NCBI GenBank assembly: GCA_934546935.1 | Contig: CAKTEH010000015.1 | Coordinates: 1-57,478 of the forward strand | Source of the DNA: an uncultured Eubacteriales bacterium | GTDB taxonomy: Bacteria > Bacillota > Clostridia > Oscillospirales > QAMX01 | DNA length: 57,478 bases | Direction of reading: 5' to 3' | Shown: positions 8,962 through 17,101 of the stretch, piece after piece | Layout of the letters: each line of letters opens with the position of its first letter | How positions within the stretch are numbered: the first letter of the stretch is position 1 | Translations under genes and position numbers: made by a program | Notes under the pieces: model-generated | Told to the model about the DNA's origin: nothing | Database searches by the model: none | What the model saw: only the letters and a program-made list of their open reading frames with translations

Positions 8962-9015
8962 GAAGAAAGGCCAGCCGGGCTGCTAATGCAGCCCGGCTGG
9001 CCTTTCTTCATTTGC
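8962..9015. terminator. Bidirectional terminator between pyk and the AraC-type gene
   Basis: A perfect 22-bp stem (8962-8983 with 8988-9009) and a TAAT loop lie between two convergent genes. Each outer flank supplies T residues to one strand, so it can serve both. Confidence 0.85.
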
Positions 9016-9079
9016 CCAATGCCGGTAACCGCAAAGGATGCATACGCAAAGCGCGGCCGTATATCATCCACAGAAGCGC

Positions 9080-9934
9080 TTATTTCACTTTGACCGGAAT
9101 CCAGATTTCCCCAAATCCATTTTCATGCCTGGCCAGCCCATAATACATTTCAAACTGTGAGCCGTCTTCAATCTCATACTCTGAAGATGGAAAAAATTCC
9201 GTCCAGATACGCGCCCAAAACGCTTGCATCTCGCAGCCCGGCATATCAAATATCAACCAGGTTCTTGCGGGAACCGAAAGCGTTTCATACTTTTCCGGCA
9301 GCACAAGTCCTTTAGGCAGGTAATTACACAGCATATACGTCGTTTCATCCTCTGTATGGCCGTATAACGCGGAAATTGTATAATTGTCATCAAAACGTCC
9401 CAGCAATGCGTTTATCCCGTCTGTTGTCCCATCTTCATCACATTTACGGAAAAACGCCGGCATCTGTTCAAAGGCCCGTTTCTGATCTGAGCTGATCTGC
9501 GTACTGACGCCAAAAACTGTAAACGCATCCCGCTTTTCAAGCCGGTACCGCATTTCACTATCCCCCCGAATCATTATTTGGAAGCGCATTCTGGGAAAGG
9601 CATTTACCGCACTGCCCGCCCTGCGTACTGCCGCAGGCATCACGCCATGCTGGCTTTTAAACGCCCTGGAAAACGCCTCCGGAGAATCATAGCCATAGCG
9701 CAGGGCAAGGTCTACAATCCGCAGCTGCGTTGTCTGCAATTCATACGCTGCCTGGGTCAGCCTGCGCCGCCGGATATATTCAGAAAGGGAAACGCCAGTA
9801 ATAAAAGGAAACATCCGTTGAAAGTGATACTTTGAACAGCAAGCCAGATGGGCAATATGGTCAAAAGAAATCTCACCCGCCAAATCCTGTTCAATGTAGT
9901 CAAGCGCGCAGTTCATCCTATCCAGCCATTCCAC
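9080..9934 (-). CDS. AraC-type regulator with GyrI-like effector domain (284 aa)
   Basis: This is a DNA-binding transcription regulator. Residues about 8-108 form the double helix-turn-helix AraC domain (FDHIAHLACCSKYHFQRMF; RIVDLALRYGYDSPEAFSRAFK). Residues about 125-284 form a GyrI-like small-molecule binding domain, as in Rob/SoxS-type multidrug sensors. The start is supported by AAAGGAGG upstream. It stands alone between two strong hairpins, so its targets are not clear from context. Family members sense hydrophobic compounds or toxins, but the ligand here is unknown. Confidence 0.88.
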   Translation of the reverse strand: MEWLDRMNCALDYIEQDLAGEISFDHIAHLACCSKYHFQRMFPFITGVSLSEYIRRRRLTQAAYELQTTQLRIVDLALRYGYDSPEAFSRAFKSQHGVMPAAVRRAGSAVNAFPRMRFQIMIRGDSEMRYRLEKRDAFTVFGVSTQISSDQKRAFEQMPAFFRKCDEDGTTDGINALLGRFDDNYTISALYGHTEDETTYMLCNYLPKGLVLPEKYETLSVPARTWLIFDMPGCEMQAFWARIWTEFFPSSEYEIEDGSQFEMYYGLARHENGFGEIWIPVKVK

Positions 9935-10050
9935 AGCTTTCGCCTCCTTTCAAAAATAAGCATATCACTTATGCCCTAAATTTTCCTTGCATAACATGAC
10001 CAAAAAATATCATGAAGCCCCGTCTCTGCAAAACTTTCCGGAAGATATGT

Positions 10051-10094
10051 AAAACTCCCGTCCGGCAGACTTTTTCTGCCGGACGGGAGTTTTC
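10051..10094 (-). terminator. Terminator of the CofE-like ligase gene
   Basis: A 19-bp stem (AAAACTCCCGTCCGGCAGA and complement) lies one base after the stop on the minus strand, with its own A/T run giving the T tract. It sits upstream of the AraC-type gene and separates the two. Confidence 0.85.
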
Positions 10095-11288
10095 TTATTC
10101 GTCCATTGCGTAATTATCGAAATATCCCTGGATTAGTACCACCGGCGTACCCTTATCCCCGCTCCCGGAAGTCAGGTCGCACAACGAACCGATCAGATCG
10201 GTCAGCCGGCGCGGCGTCGTACCCTCGGAAGCCATTTTTCCTTTCAAATCGGCGTCCTTCTCACGGATGGACTCCTTTATCGCGCTGCGCAGCGCTTCGC
10301 CGGAAAGGCCGGAAAAGTCGTTGTCCGCAAGGTATTTCAGCTTCAGCTCATTCGGCGTCCCGGCAAGCCCATCCGTATGGGCCGGGGAAACGACCGGATC
10401 CGCCAATTCCCAGATCTTCCCAACCGGATCCTTAAAAGCGCCGTCGCCATAGATCATCGCCTCAATATGGCGTCCGGTCCGACTGCAAAGACAAGCCGAA
10501 AGCGCATCGACAAACCGCTGGCAGTCCCGCGGGAAGAGCTTGACACGGTCTTCCGTGGCCTTATTGGAACCATACAGACCGTAATCCTCATTATATCCGC
10601 TCCCACTGACGCTTGCATTGAGGATATCCGCAAGGGTCAAAACCTTTTCCGCACCCGCTTTGCGCAGCTGGCGGCAGGTACGCGCACGGGTATGGATATC
10701 GCAGACCAGGATATTCTTGGTATAGTCCAAAATTGCCGAAGCATGGTTGGCAAAAATGACTTCAACTTCACAGCCGCATTCGCGGATCAGCTTTGTATAG
10801 TAATCTACATAATCGACCCCGGTAAAGGGATGGAGCTGATAGCCAAACACTTCCCGATAGCGCTTCTCATCCAGCACATCCGTCCAGGGGTTAATCCCTT
10901 TTTCTTCCATCAGATCCTCATCAAAAAGATGGTTTCCAACCTCATCGGCAGGATAACTCATCAGCAGGTAAATCTTCTTTACGCCGCGGGCAATACCCTT
11001 CAGACAGATGGCAAAACGATTGCGCGAAAGAATAGGGAAAACGACGCCGATCGTATCGGTTCCAAATTTTGCATGCACATCCGCAGCAATGTCGGTGACC
11101 GATGCATAGTTGCCATATGCGCGCGCAACAACCGCTTCCGTCACTGCGACAATGTCCCGGTCATGAAAAGTAAATCCCTCTGCCTCCGCCGCGGCCAAAA
11201 CACTGTCCGCCACCATGGCGACAAGGTTGTCGCCCTCACGAATCACCGGCGTACGGATCCCCCGCACCACTGTGCCCACTGTTCTCAT
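10095..11288 (-). CDS. Coenzyme F420-0:L-glutamate ligase (CofE)-like protein (397 aa)
   Basis: The protein carries the F420_ligase (PF01996-type) fold, recognised from its N-terminal pattern (GIRTPVIREGDNL, VAVTEAVVARAYGNY) and SRNRFAICLKGIARG. In methanogens and actinobacteria CofE/FbiB adds glutamate to F420-0 using GTP. Here it is longer than classical CofE (about 250 aa), and no other F420 gene is in the window, so the acceptor is probably something else. Many Clostridia carry such orphan copies. It has a good ribosome binding site (GGGGAGGA) and starts 20 bases after a VOC-family gene, so the two are likely co-transcribed. Family confidence is fair; the reaction is not established. Confidence 0.72.
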   Translation of the reverse strand: MRTVGTVVRGIRTPVIREGDNLVAMVADSVLAAAEAEGFTFHDRDIVAVTEAVVARAYGNYASVTDIAADVHAKFGTDTIGVVFPILSRNRFAICLKGIARGVKKIYLLMSYPADEVGNHLFDEDLMEEKGINPWTDVLDEKRYREVFGYQLHPFTGVDYVDYYTKLIRECGCEVEVIFANHASAILDYTKNILVCDIHTRARTCRQLRKAGAEKVLTLADILNASVSGSGYNEDYGLYGSNKATEDRVKLFPRDCQRFVDALSACLCSRTGRHIEAMIYGDGAFKDPVGKIWELADPVVSPAHTDGLAGTPNELKLKYLADNDFSGLSGEALRSAIKESIREKDADLKGKMASEGTTPRRLTDLIGSLCDLTSGSGDKGTPVVLIQGYFDNYAMDE

Positions 11289-11308
11289 ATATTGTCCTCC
11301 CCTTGCCC

Positions 11309-11677
11309 TTATTTTCTAGCTGGTACAATTTCAATCCAGTATCCATCCGGATCCTCAATAAAATAAATGCCCATCTTTTCATTTTTATAGCAGATGCAGC
11401 CCATTTCTTCATGCCTTTTCATCATATCCTCAAACTCATCCACCAAAAACGCCAAATGGAATTCACACTCTCCCAAATCATAGGCCTGCGGATGGCCGGC
11501 AAGCCAAGTAAGTTCCAGCCGGAATTCGGTAATACCATCGCCTAAAAACACGATCCTATAGGAACCGTCGGCTGCACAGGTTTCCCGGACGGGCCTGAGT
11601 CCCAGCGCTTGCTCATAAAACGCAATGCTTTCCTCCAGATTTTTAACGTTGAAATTAAAATGGTTAAAAGTAATCAT
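11309..11677 (-). CDS. VOC/glyoxalase-family protein (122 aa)
   Basis: This is a single vicinal-oxygen-chelate domain protein resembling lactoylglutathione lyase. FNHFNFNVKNLEESIAFYEQALG opens the first beta-alpha-beta module, and GIYFIEDPDGYWIEIVPARK closes the second, with the family's usual C-terminal metal-ligand Glu. ATG 11677 is chosen because AGGAGG lies 6 to 11 bases upstream. The longer open frame to 11797 would run through a terminator hairpin. It is first in a two-gene unit with the CofE-like ligase. It may detoxify a 2-oxoaldehyde or bind a small molecule; the substrate is unknown. Confidence 0.83.
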   Translation of the reverse strand: MITFNHFNFNVKNLEESIAFYEQALGLRPVRETCAADGSYRIVFLGDGITEFRLELTWLAGHPQAYDLGECEFHLAFLVDEFEDMMKRHEEMGCICYKNEKMGIYFIEDPDGYWIEIVPARK

Positions 11678-11753
11678 ACTGTCCTCCTGTTTTTCCTCGC
11701 TTACCATACCATCCGGCGGCATAGAAGTCAAGCCGCAGGCCGGCCCTGGCGCC

Positions 11754-11787
11754 ATAAAAAATCCCCCGGCGCTTGCCGGGGGATTCG
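11754..11787 (-). terminator. Terminator of the parvulin foldase gene
   Basis: The stem AATCCCCCGGC / GCCGGGGGATT with a GCTT loop is followed on the minus strand by TTTTTTAT, just after the stop at 11797. Confidence 0.88.
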
Positions 11788-11796
11788 CCGCTTTCA

Positions 11797-13248
11797 TCAG
11801 CCAAGCATAACCGAACCGACGTCTTCTTTGAAACTGACGGTAAGACCGGCTACAATACTGTCGTACCAGGCTTGGTAGTCTTCTTCCCGCATCGCTTCGG
11901 AGACCGTCGTGGTCTTATAATTATTCTCCGTTTCTCCACAGAACAGCACAAGATGGAAGCCATAAGAAGACTGTACAATGGTATAGTCCCCCTCCTTGCG
12001 TTGCGCATCAAAGAGCCAGTCATTGACCACACGGGTCATCTGTCCCTTATAGATATCCTCATACAGGCCGCCCGTAGTGTTGGAGCCTTCGTCGGCAGAA
12101 TAGGTGTTGGCCATTTCCGCGAATGTTTCCTCAGTCCTGTCAGACGCTTCCCACTCTTCGAGGTAACCGTTGATGGTTTCCAGCGCGGCTTCAACTGATT
12201 CTTCAGTATAAACGCCATCTTCATCCTTTTCCGCAGGCTGAACAAGGATATGACGCATATTTACGGTGTTATAATCGATATCATGGCGTCCGATAAAGAA
12301 CCCGACATAATACGCGTTTTCATCATGGAATATCCCCATATCGCCATACTGCCGTGTCTCATCAAAGAACCAGTCGGCCATGCCTTCCGGCGTCAGCTGC
12401 TCTTCGGGCACATAGGTATACAGGGTGTTGTCCGGCTCTTTAATGGCATCCTCTTCATCCAGATCCACGCCAAACTGGGCAAGTTCTTCCTCTGTTTTAT
12501 AGGTAGCCAGCGCTTCCTCTGCAGTAGCCTTGGCTTCCGTCAGGTCAACCGTACCATCCTCATTGGCCGTGCCGCTGATAGAAATCATACGCAGATCCAC
12601 AGTATCAAACGCCTGTTTATGGGCGTCGTAGTATGCATCAATCTGCTCATCAGTATAGGTATACGCCGACAGGACAGCGTTGGAATAGGCATCGGCAAGG
12701 ACAATTTTCTCAATATAGCTGCGGTAGCTCTTCAGGTTCATACCATGGCCATAAACCGCGCGCAGGTAAAGGCTGGTTGAATATCCGGCATTTTCTGCGG
12801 ATGTTTCCAGACTTGAGACTGCCTGGTCCACCAGCTGGGCCTGTGCGTCCGACAGGGCATATCCGGCCTCAGCCGCAGCCTTGCACAAAGCATGGACCTC
12901 TTCAATGCTTGCACAGGCAGTATCGGTAATATATTGATGCCAGGTATAGCCTTCCTGGTAATACTGCTCGTTTAACGATTTGCTGGTATCCAAAATATAT
13001 GCCGTGTATTCGCCATAGGTCTGATAAACACTATTATAGATGTCCTGGAAAGAGGTCTGGTAAAAATAGGCAAACTCCGCTTCGGAAATCCTGTCGTCGC
13101 CGACCGTACCGGCGGTTTTTGTACGCAGGAAAGCCGGGGAAGTGAAATAAGACACCAGAACAATAGCAGCCAGGGCAACGATGCCCACCGCAATGAGAAC
13201 GGCCTTTTTCGTCGAACGCCTGGACGGCGCCGTATTTTTCTTACTCAT
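11797..13248 (-). CDS. Membrane-anchored peptidyl-prolyl isomerase / foldase, PrsA-SurA type (483 aa)
   Basis: This is an extracytoplasmic folding catalyst. A positively charged N-terminus (MSKKNTAPSRRSTKKA) leads into one membrane helix (AVLIAVGIVALAAIVLVSYF, about 16-35). There is no lipobox Cys, so it is tethered by this helix rather than by lipid as in Bacillus PrsA. A SurA-like helical chaperone region spans about 50-220. A parvulin domain spans about 320-450, with MRHILVQ near its start and SSYGFHLVLF near its end. It has a Glu/Asp-rich composition expected outside the cell. It is transcribed alone, ahead of a good terminator. Confidence 0.88.
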   Translation of the reverse strand: MSKKNTAPSRRSTKKAVLIAVGIVALAAIVLVSYFTSPAFLRTKTAGTVGDDRISEAEFAYFYQTSFQDIYNSVYQTYGEYTAYILDTSKSLNEQYYQEGYTWHQYITDTACASIEEVHALCKAAAEAGYALSDAQAQLVDQAVSSLETSAENAGYSTSLYLRAVYGHGMNLKSYRSYIEKIVLADAYSNAVLSAYTYTDEQIDAYYDAHKQAFDTVDLRMISISGTANEDGTVDLTEAKATAEEALATYKTEEELAQFGVDLDEEDAIKEPDNTLYTYVPEEQLTPEGMADWFFDETRQYGDMGIFHDENAYYVGFFIGRHDIDYNTVNMRHILVQPAEKDEDGVYTEESVEAALETINGYLEEWEASDRTEETFAEMANTYSADEGSNTTGGLYEDIYKGQMTRVVNDWLFDAQRKEGDYTIVQSSYGFHLVLFCGETENNYKTTTVSEAMREEDYQAWYDSIVAGLTVSFKEDVGSVMLG

Positions 13249-13315
13249 TTGGTTTGTTCATCCTTTTCTTTCTGTCTTGGTATAATTGGGAGCAATACCT
13301 ACTTATTATAAACGA

Positions 13316-13370
13316 TAAAGGCCGGCCATGCAAGAGTTAAAATGTAACTTTTACATGAAAAACCGGCCTC
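13316..13370 (-). terminator. Terminator after the P-II-like gene
   Basis: The outer stem AAGGCCGG / CCGGCCT encloses further pairing (CATG with CATG, AGTTA with TAACT). It lies 20 bases after the stop of the P-II-like gene on the minus strand; the following T run is short. Confidence 0.6.
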
Positions 13371-13390
13371 CTATAGAATTCCGGGAAAAC

Positions 13391-14107
13391 TCAGTTCACC
13401 TGAGACATTTCCTCCACAGGCAGGGACAGCACCAGCGCCTGCGCATCCGTGCGCACGCCGAAATTCTCATTGACGGCACGGCAAATTGCCGTCCTTGTTT
13501 CCGCAGAGGCCAGGATCGCCACAATCTCTTTTTCCGACAGCAGCGTAATACCAAGGAAATGCTCTGCATCCCCATGCCCCACGCCGCGGGCATGCAGGAT
13601 CGTGCCCCCGGTGGCGCCGGCAGCACGGGCGATCTGCATAATGCGTTCGGTATGGCCTTTCTCTGACACGACCAGGATCAGGCTGTAAGGGTAGCATGTG
13701 TTGGACATAAATTCCTCCTTCCCGTCAGCAGACCGGGCAGTTTTATTCTGTATGTACACTGGTGCGGCTGGCTGTGGATCCCTTCCGACCAGCGCTGCCT
13801 GCAGAAGGCTTCCGATCGCGTTGATCGGGAGGGAAAATGCAATACCCTTGGTGGAAAACCGCATGAATTTGCGGCCGGACAACTCATTCATCAGGTCAGG
13901 CAGCGCCGCAGCATCCACAAAAGACACCAGCACATCTTTGTCCGAGCTGTCGATCCCAAGCATGTCAAGAATATCGGAGCTGGCAGTCCCCTGGCCCATG
14001 GTTACAAAGCTGACCTGGGCATATTTCTTATTTAGAAACGCGCTCAGCCCCGGGCCGCGGCCGCGGTCGACAATCGTCACCAGCACTTTGACCGGGCTGC
14101 GGTTCAT
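13391..14107 (-). CDS. Tandem P-II-like (ferredoxin-fold) regulatory protein (238 aa)
   Basis: Two P-II-like halves are visible: residues about 5-105 (VKVLVTIVDRGRGPGLSAFL...) and about 140-230 (YSLILVVSEKGHTERIMQIARAAGATGGT...). The second has the P-II nitrogen-regulator pattern of an AGATGGT loop followed by HARG and a C-terminal strand. P-II family trimers bind nucleotides or small ligands and gate transporters. Its ATG overlaps the stop of the DUF1538 membrane protein (ATGA), so the two are translationally coupled. The likely role is cytoplasmic regulator or subunit of that membrane protein (inference). The ligand is unknown; canonical GlnB uridylylation residues were not identified. Confidence 0.78.
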   Translation of the reverse strand: MNRSPVKVLVTIVDRGRGPGLSAFLNKKYAQVSFVTMGQGTASSDILDMLGIDSSDKDVLVSFVDAAALPDLMNELSGRKFMRFSTKGIAFSLPINAIGSLLQAALVGRDPQPAAPVYIQNKTARSADGKEEFMSNTCYPYSLILVVSEKGHTERIMQIARAAGATGGTILHARGVGHGDAEHFLGITLLSEKEIVAILASAETRTAICRAVNENFGVRTDAQALVLSLPVEEMSQVN

Positions 14108-15636
14108 ATGGCCACCTCCTCATAATCCGCATAATCGATAATATCATCCTCAATGGAATCCGCAATACGCTGCACCGCACGGATGCGTTCGCTGCGGCGC
14201 TTGTAAACCAAGCCGAAAACCTGGATAGTAAGTAGCGGGGTCATGGCAACCATTGCAACCAGACCAAAAGCATCGGTCAGGATATTGCCGCCCAGCGCAA
14301 GGCATGCGCCCTCTGCAAGGGGCAGCATAAATGTCGTGGCCATCGGGCCGGAAGCAACGCCGCCGGAGTCAAACGCAATACCGGTAAACAGTTTCGGCAC
14401 AAAGAAAGTCAAAACAAGCGAAAGGGTATAACCGGGAATCAAAAACCAGTAAATGCTGATCCCTGTCAGGACCCTCACCATTGAGAGCCCCGCGGAAACG
14501 GCAATGCCGATCGACAGCGCCGCCTGCATGGTCCGGCGGGATACGGCCCCATTGGTAATCTCCTCTACCTGCCGGTTGAGCACTTGTACCGAAGGCTCCG
14601 CCCGGACAACAAAGAATCCGATGACCATGGCAACCAGTACAATAATCCACCGGGGTTCAACAGCTGCAAGCTGTTGGCCAAGGTAAAGCCCAGCAGGCAT
14701 AAATCCAATATTGACGCCGGTCAAAAACAGGGAAAGCCCCACAAACGCATAAACATAACCCGCGCAGGCACGCACAAGGTGGCGGTTTTTGAAGCTGCGC
14801 GTCAGAAGATTGAACAGCACAAACACGGCAACAATCGGCAGCAGGGTGGCGGCAACCTCCCCGGTATATTTGGGAATGTTAAGAATAAATTCCCGTGCTG
14901 CCTGCGCACTGTCGGCGACATCATAGGAATAAAACGCGCCGTAATCCGCGCCGGAGGTATTGTAAAACATCCCAAGCAGCAGCACCGTCAGGATCGGCCC
15001 GATACTGCATATGGAAACAAGGCCAAAAGTATCTTCCGTGCCCGTGCGGTCGCCGCGGATAGACGAAATGCCGACGCCAAGGGCAAGGATAAAGGGAACC
15101 GTAATCGGGCCGGTGGTTACGCCTCCGGAATCAAAGGCCAGAGGGACAAAATCTTTTGGCACAAACAGAGAAAGGATAAAAACCAGCGCATAAAACCCGA
15201 TTAATATATAAGGAAGCGGAACATTCAGCAGGATACGCAGTACGGCTATGACCAGGAATATACCCACACCCACGGAAATTGTCAAAAGCAGCACCGCGTT
15301 GGGGATCGTGGAAACCTGATTCGCCAGTACCTGCAAATCCGGTTCAGCAATTGTGATAATAAACCCGATAAAAAAGCTGACCGCCAAAATCAAGCCGATA
15401 TGGCGGCGGCGCGTCATCTCCGAGCCCATGGATTCACCCAGCGGACTCATGGACATATCAACGCCGGCATTGAATAGGCTCATCCCTACAACTAGGAGCA
15501 GCGCCCCGACCAAAAACATTACCAGGGTATCCAGCGGCATCGGCGTAAGCGTCACGCTCAGGATCAGAACAATCGCCGTTACCGGCAGAACAGACTGAAG
15601 TGATTCGCGAAATTTATTTCGAAATCCAGAAAACAA
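14104..15636 (-). CDS. DUF1538 polytopic membrane protein, internally duplicated (510 aa)
   Basis: This is an integral membrane protein with about a dozen hydrophobic segments. The two halves each carry the motif FDSGGV..GP (AFDSGGVTTGPITVPF and AFDSGGVASGPMATTF), followed by a Gly/Ala-rich helix, which is the hallmark of DUF1538. The duplicated fold suggests a transporter with two pseudo-symmetric halves, perhaps for an ion. The start is TTG at 15636, 6 bases after AGGAGG; no better ATG exists. It overlaps the P-II-like gene by 4 bases. DUF1538 genes are often paired with such P-II-like partners. The substrate is unknown. Confidence 0.85.
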   Translation of the reverse strand: MFSGFRNKFRESLQSVLPVTAIVLILSVTLTPMPLDTLVMFLVGALLLVVGMSLFNAGVDMSMSPLGESMGSEMTRRRHIGLILAVSFFIGFIITIAEPDLQVLANQVSTIPNAVLLLTISVGVGIFLVIAVLRILLNVPLPYILIGFYALVFILSLFVPKDFVPLAFDSGGVTTGPITVPFILALGVGISSIRGDRTGTEDTFGLVSICSIGPILTVLLLGMFYNTSGADYGAFYSYDVADSAQAAREFILNIPKYTGEVAATLLPIVAVFVLFNLLTRSFKNRHLVRACAGYVYAFVGLSLFLTGVNIGFMPAGLYLGQQLAAVEPRWIIVLVAMVIGFFVVRAEPSVQVLNRQVEEITNGAVSRRTMQAALSIGIAVSAGLSMVRVLTGISIYWFLIPGYTLSLVLTFFVPKLFTGIAFDSGGVASGPMATTFMLPLAEGACLALGGNILTDAFGLVAMVAMTPLLTIQVFGLVYKRRSERIRAVQRIADSIEDDIIDYADYEEVAI

Positions 15637-15872
15637 AAGCAGCCTCCTTACTACATCACTTTCTCTTTATACGATCTTAATTTCATTATAGCGGTATTTT
15701 TAAGTCCGTGCAAGGCAAAGAAAGAATCTTCACATGTTAAGATTTCTTAGCGGGTCAAGATAAAAAGGGACACACAGGCAAATAAACAGGCATGCCGGCA
15801 AGGGTATGTCTGTTTTTCAGGCCTTCACAATACGCAGCAGCAAAAATTTCATCATTTACAAGAAAAAATATC

Positions 15873-15901
15873 TTGACAAGCCTGTTTCCGTATAGTATAC
15901 T
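15873..15901 (+). promoter_or_regulatory. Promoter of the tRNA cluster
   Basis: TTGACA (15873-15878), a 17-base spacer and TATACT (15896-15901) stand 30 bases upstream of tRNA-Met. This is close to the sigma-A consensus, as usual for stable RNA genes. Confidence 0.85.
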
Positions 15902-15931
15902 TAAAACCGCCGCTTGTAGGCGGCAATTTAT

Positions 15932-16008
15932 GGCGGAATAGCTCAGTTGGCTAGAGCATACGGTTCATACCCGTACGGTCGGCGGTTCAAGTCCACCTTC
16001 CGCTACCA
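15932..16008 (+). tRNA. tRNA-Met (anticodon CAT)
   Basis: A 77-nt cloverleaf including CCA. The acceptor GGCGGAA pairs with TTCCGCT (G-T at the end pair), the D arm is GCTCAGTTGGCTAGAGC, the anticodon stem is TACGG/CCGTA with loop TTCATAC, and the T arm contains GTTCAAGTC. The first pair (G-T) makes an elongator more likely than an initiator. Confidence 0.95.
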
Positions 16009-16052
16009 TATCGGAAACGGGCAAAAACCCGTTTCCGAACTATAAAAAATGT

Positions 16053-16127
16053 GGCCCGGTGGTCAAGCGGTTAAGACACCGCCCTTTCACGGCGGTAACA
16101 CGAGTTCGATTCTCGTCCGGGTCACCA
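16053..16127 (+). tRNA. tRNA-Glu (anticodon TTC)
   Basis: A 75-nt cloverleaf including CCA. The acceptor GGCCCGG pairs with CCGGGTC, the anticodon stem is CCGCC/GGCGG with loop CTTTCAC, and the T arm GTTCGATTC is intact. It lies 44 bases after tRNA-Met in the same transcript. Confidence 0.96.
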
Positions 16128-16149
16128 TTTTTATATCTTTCCCCTCTCC

Positions 16150-16226
16150 GGAGGCATAGCTCAGCCGGCTAGAGCGCTTGCTTCACACGCAAGAGGTCAC
16201 AGGTTCGAGCCCTGTTGTCTCCACCA
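16150..16226 (+). tRNA. tRNA-Val (anticodon CAC)
   Basis: A 77-nt cloverleaf including CCA. The acceptor GGAGGCA pairs with TGTCTCC, the anticodon stem is CTTGC/GCAAG with loop TTCACAC, and the T arm GTTCGAGCC is intact. It is the last tRNA of the cluster. A second valine tRNA (GAC) is at 55590. Confidence 0.95.
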
Positions 16227-16235
16227 AAGCAATAT

Positions 16236-16283
16236 AATCCGAACCTTGTGCCGATTGGTCATGGGTTCGGATTTATTGTTTCT
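16236..16283 (+). terminator. First terminator after the tRNA cluster
   Basis: The stem AATCCGAACC / GGGTTCGGATT with a 15-base loop is followed by TATTGTTT, starting 10 bases after tRNA-Val. Confidence 0.65.
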
Positions 16284-16312
16284 ATGGAAGAAGTTGAAGA
16301 CTGGTAATGAAA

Positions 16313-16357
16313 AAGCGGGGAGGAATACCGATCATGGTAATCCTCCCCGCTTTTTTA
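16313..16357. terminator. Strong hairpin terminator downstream of the tRNA cluster
   Basis: A 16-bp stem (AGCGGGGAGGAATACC with GGTAATCCTCCCCGCT, one mismatch) has a run of six T on the plus strand and AAAA on the other flank. It can stop tRNA transcripts and also the small minus-strand ORF that ends at 16355. Confidence 0.85.
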
Positions 16358-16498
16358 TGTAGACGCGGAGTCCGAATTCTCTTTCTTTGCTTTCCATTCG
16401 GCAAATGCCTTTTTGCCGTCTTCGCTTTCGTAGTATTTCTGAATTACCAGAAGCAGACTCCGTGCCAGTGATTCGAAGACGTATGTGTAAATTTCCAT
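16355..16498 (-). CDS. Small hypothetical protein (47 aa)
   Basis: A 47-codon frame from ATG 16498 to TAA 16355-16357 begins MEIYTYVFESLARSLLLVI and continues QKYYESEDGKKAFAEWKAKK. The composition is coding-like: an amphipathic hydrophobic helix, then a charged Lys/Glu-rich tail with an FAEWKAKK pattern seen in many small phage proteins. The ribosome binding site is weak. It sits directly after a tRNA cluster, a common phage landing site, so it may be a phage remnant (inference). Its stop lies at the edge of the terminator hairpin. Confidence 0.45.
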   Translation of the reverse strand: MEIYTYVFESLARSLLLVIQKYYESEDGKKAFAEWKAKKENSDSAST

Positions 16499-16596
16499 AT
16501 CCCGCACAAAAAGCCACCCAAAAGCCTATATGCCGATATTCTGGATACCTGCCGGCCAATATACCCGTTGTGCGGCAGTGTAATTCCCGGGAGCTC

Positions 16597-16655
16597 TTGA
16601 CAAAACGCTGTCGTATGTGCTATCTTAAAATGAATTTGAGACGCATTTTCATTTT
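16597..16655 (+). promoter_or_regulatory. Promoter and Fur/Zur-type operator of the metal operon
   Basis: TTGACA (16597-16602), an 18-base spacer and TATCTT (16621-16626) are followed at once by a dyad: AAAATGAA (16627-16634) and TTCATTTT (16648-16655), 13 bases apart. A repressor there would cover the start of transcription. AT-rich dyads with TGA...TCA are typical Fur-superfamily sites. Confidence 0.6.
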
Positions 16656-16671
16656 AGACAGGGGTTTTTCT

Positions 16672-17100
16672 ATGGCATCATCCGGTTATAAGACACGGCA
16701 AAAGGAAATCGTACTTGATTATTTTCGAAAAAATGCCGCCGTCCATACTACAGCCGCCCAAGCGGTGGCGCAGCTGCGTGCCGACGGGTACAAAATCGCG
16801 CCCTCTACGGTCTACCGCTGTATGGAACGGCTGGAAAACGAGGGCGTCCTGCGCAAGTATGTCATCGACGAGCAAAGCGCGGCCTGCTGGCAGTACATTC
16901 AGGAAGCAGGCCAGTGCCGCAACCATTTCCACCTGAAATGCACTAGCTGCGGGACGCTGATCCATGCCGACTGCGATTATCTTGATACATTATCCGGTCA
17001 TATCCTTGCGCATCACGGTTTCGAAGTCGACCATCTGAAAACCGTACTATATGGTACCTGCGCCGCCTGCCGGGAAAAACATATGCGGGAGGCGAAGTAA
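16672..17100 (+). CDS. Fur-family metalloregulator, Zur/PerR-like (142 aa)
   Basis: This is a dimeric metal-sensing repressor. A winged-helix domain (about 8-85; TTAAQAVAQLRADGYKIAPSTVYRCMERLENEGVL) precedes a dimerisation domain with HFHLKCTSCG and a second CAAC pair, the structural zinc Cys4 site, plus the His-rich segment HILAHHGFEVDH. Co-transcription with a zinc-type ATPase and permease argues for Zur rather than Fur or PerR (inference). ATG 16672 is chosen over upstream in-frame codons because those lie inside the operator. It is followed directly by the ATPase gene (1-base gap), so it is probably autoregulated. Confidence 0.85.
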   Translation: MASSGYKTRQKEIVLDYFRKNAAVHTTAAQAVAQLRADGYKIAPSTVYRCMERLENEGVLRKYVIDEQSAACWQYIQEAGQCRNHFHLKCTSCGTLIHADCDYLDTLSGHILAHHGFEVDHLKTVLYGTCAACREKHMREAK

Positions 17101-17101
17101 G

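Noticed and set aside
10377..11366. 329-codon plus-strand frame opposite the CofE-like gene
   Set aside because: It is an antisense shadow created by codon bias, with no ribosome binding site and no recognisable domain.
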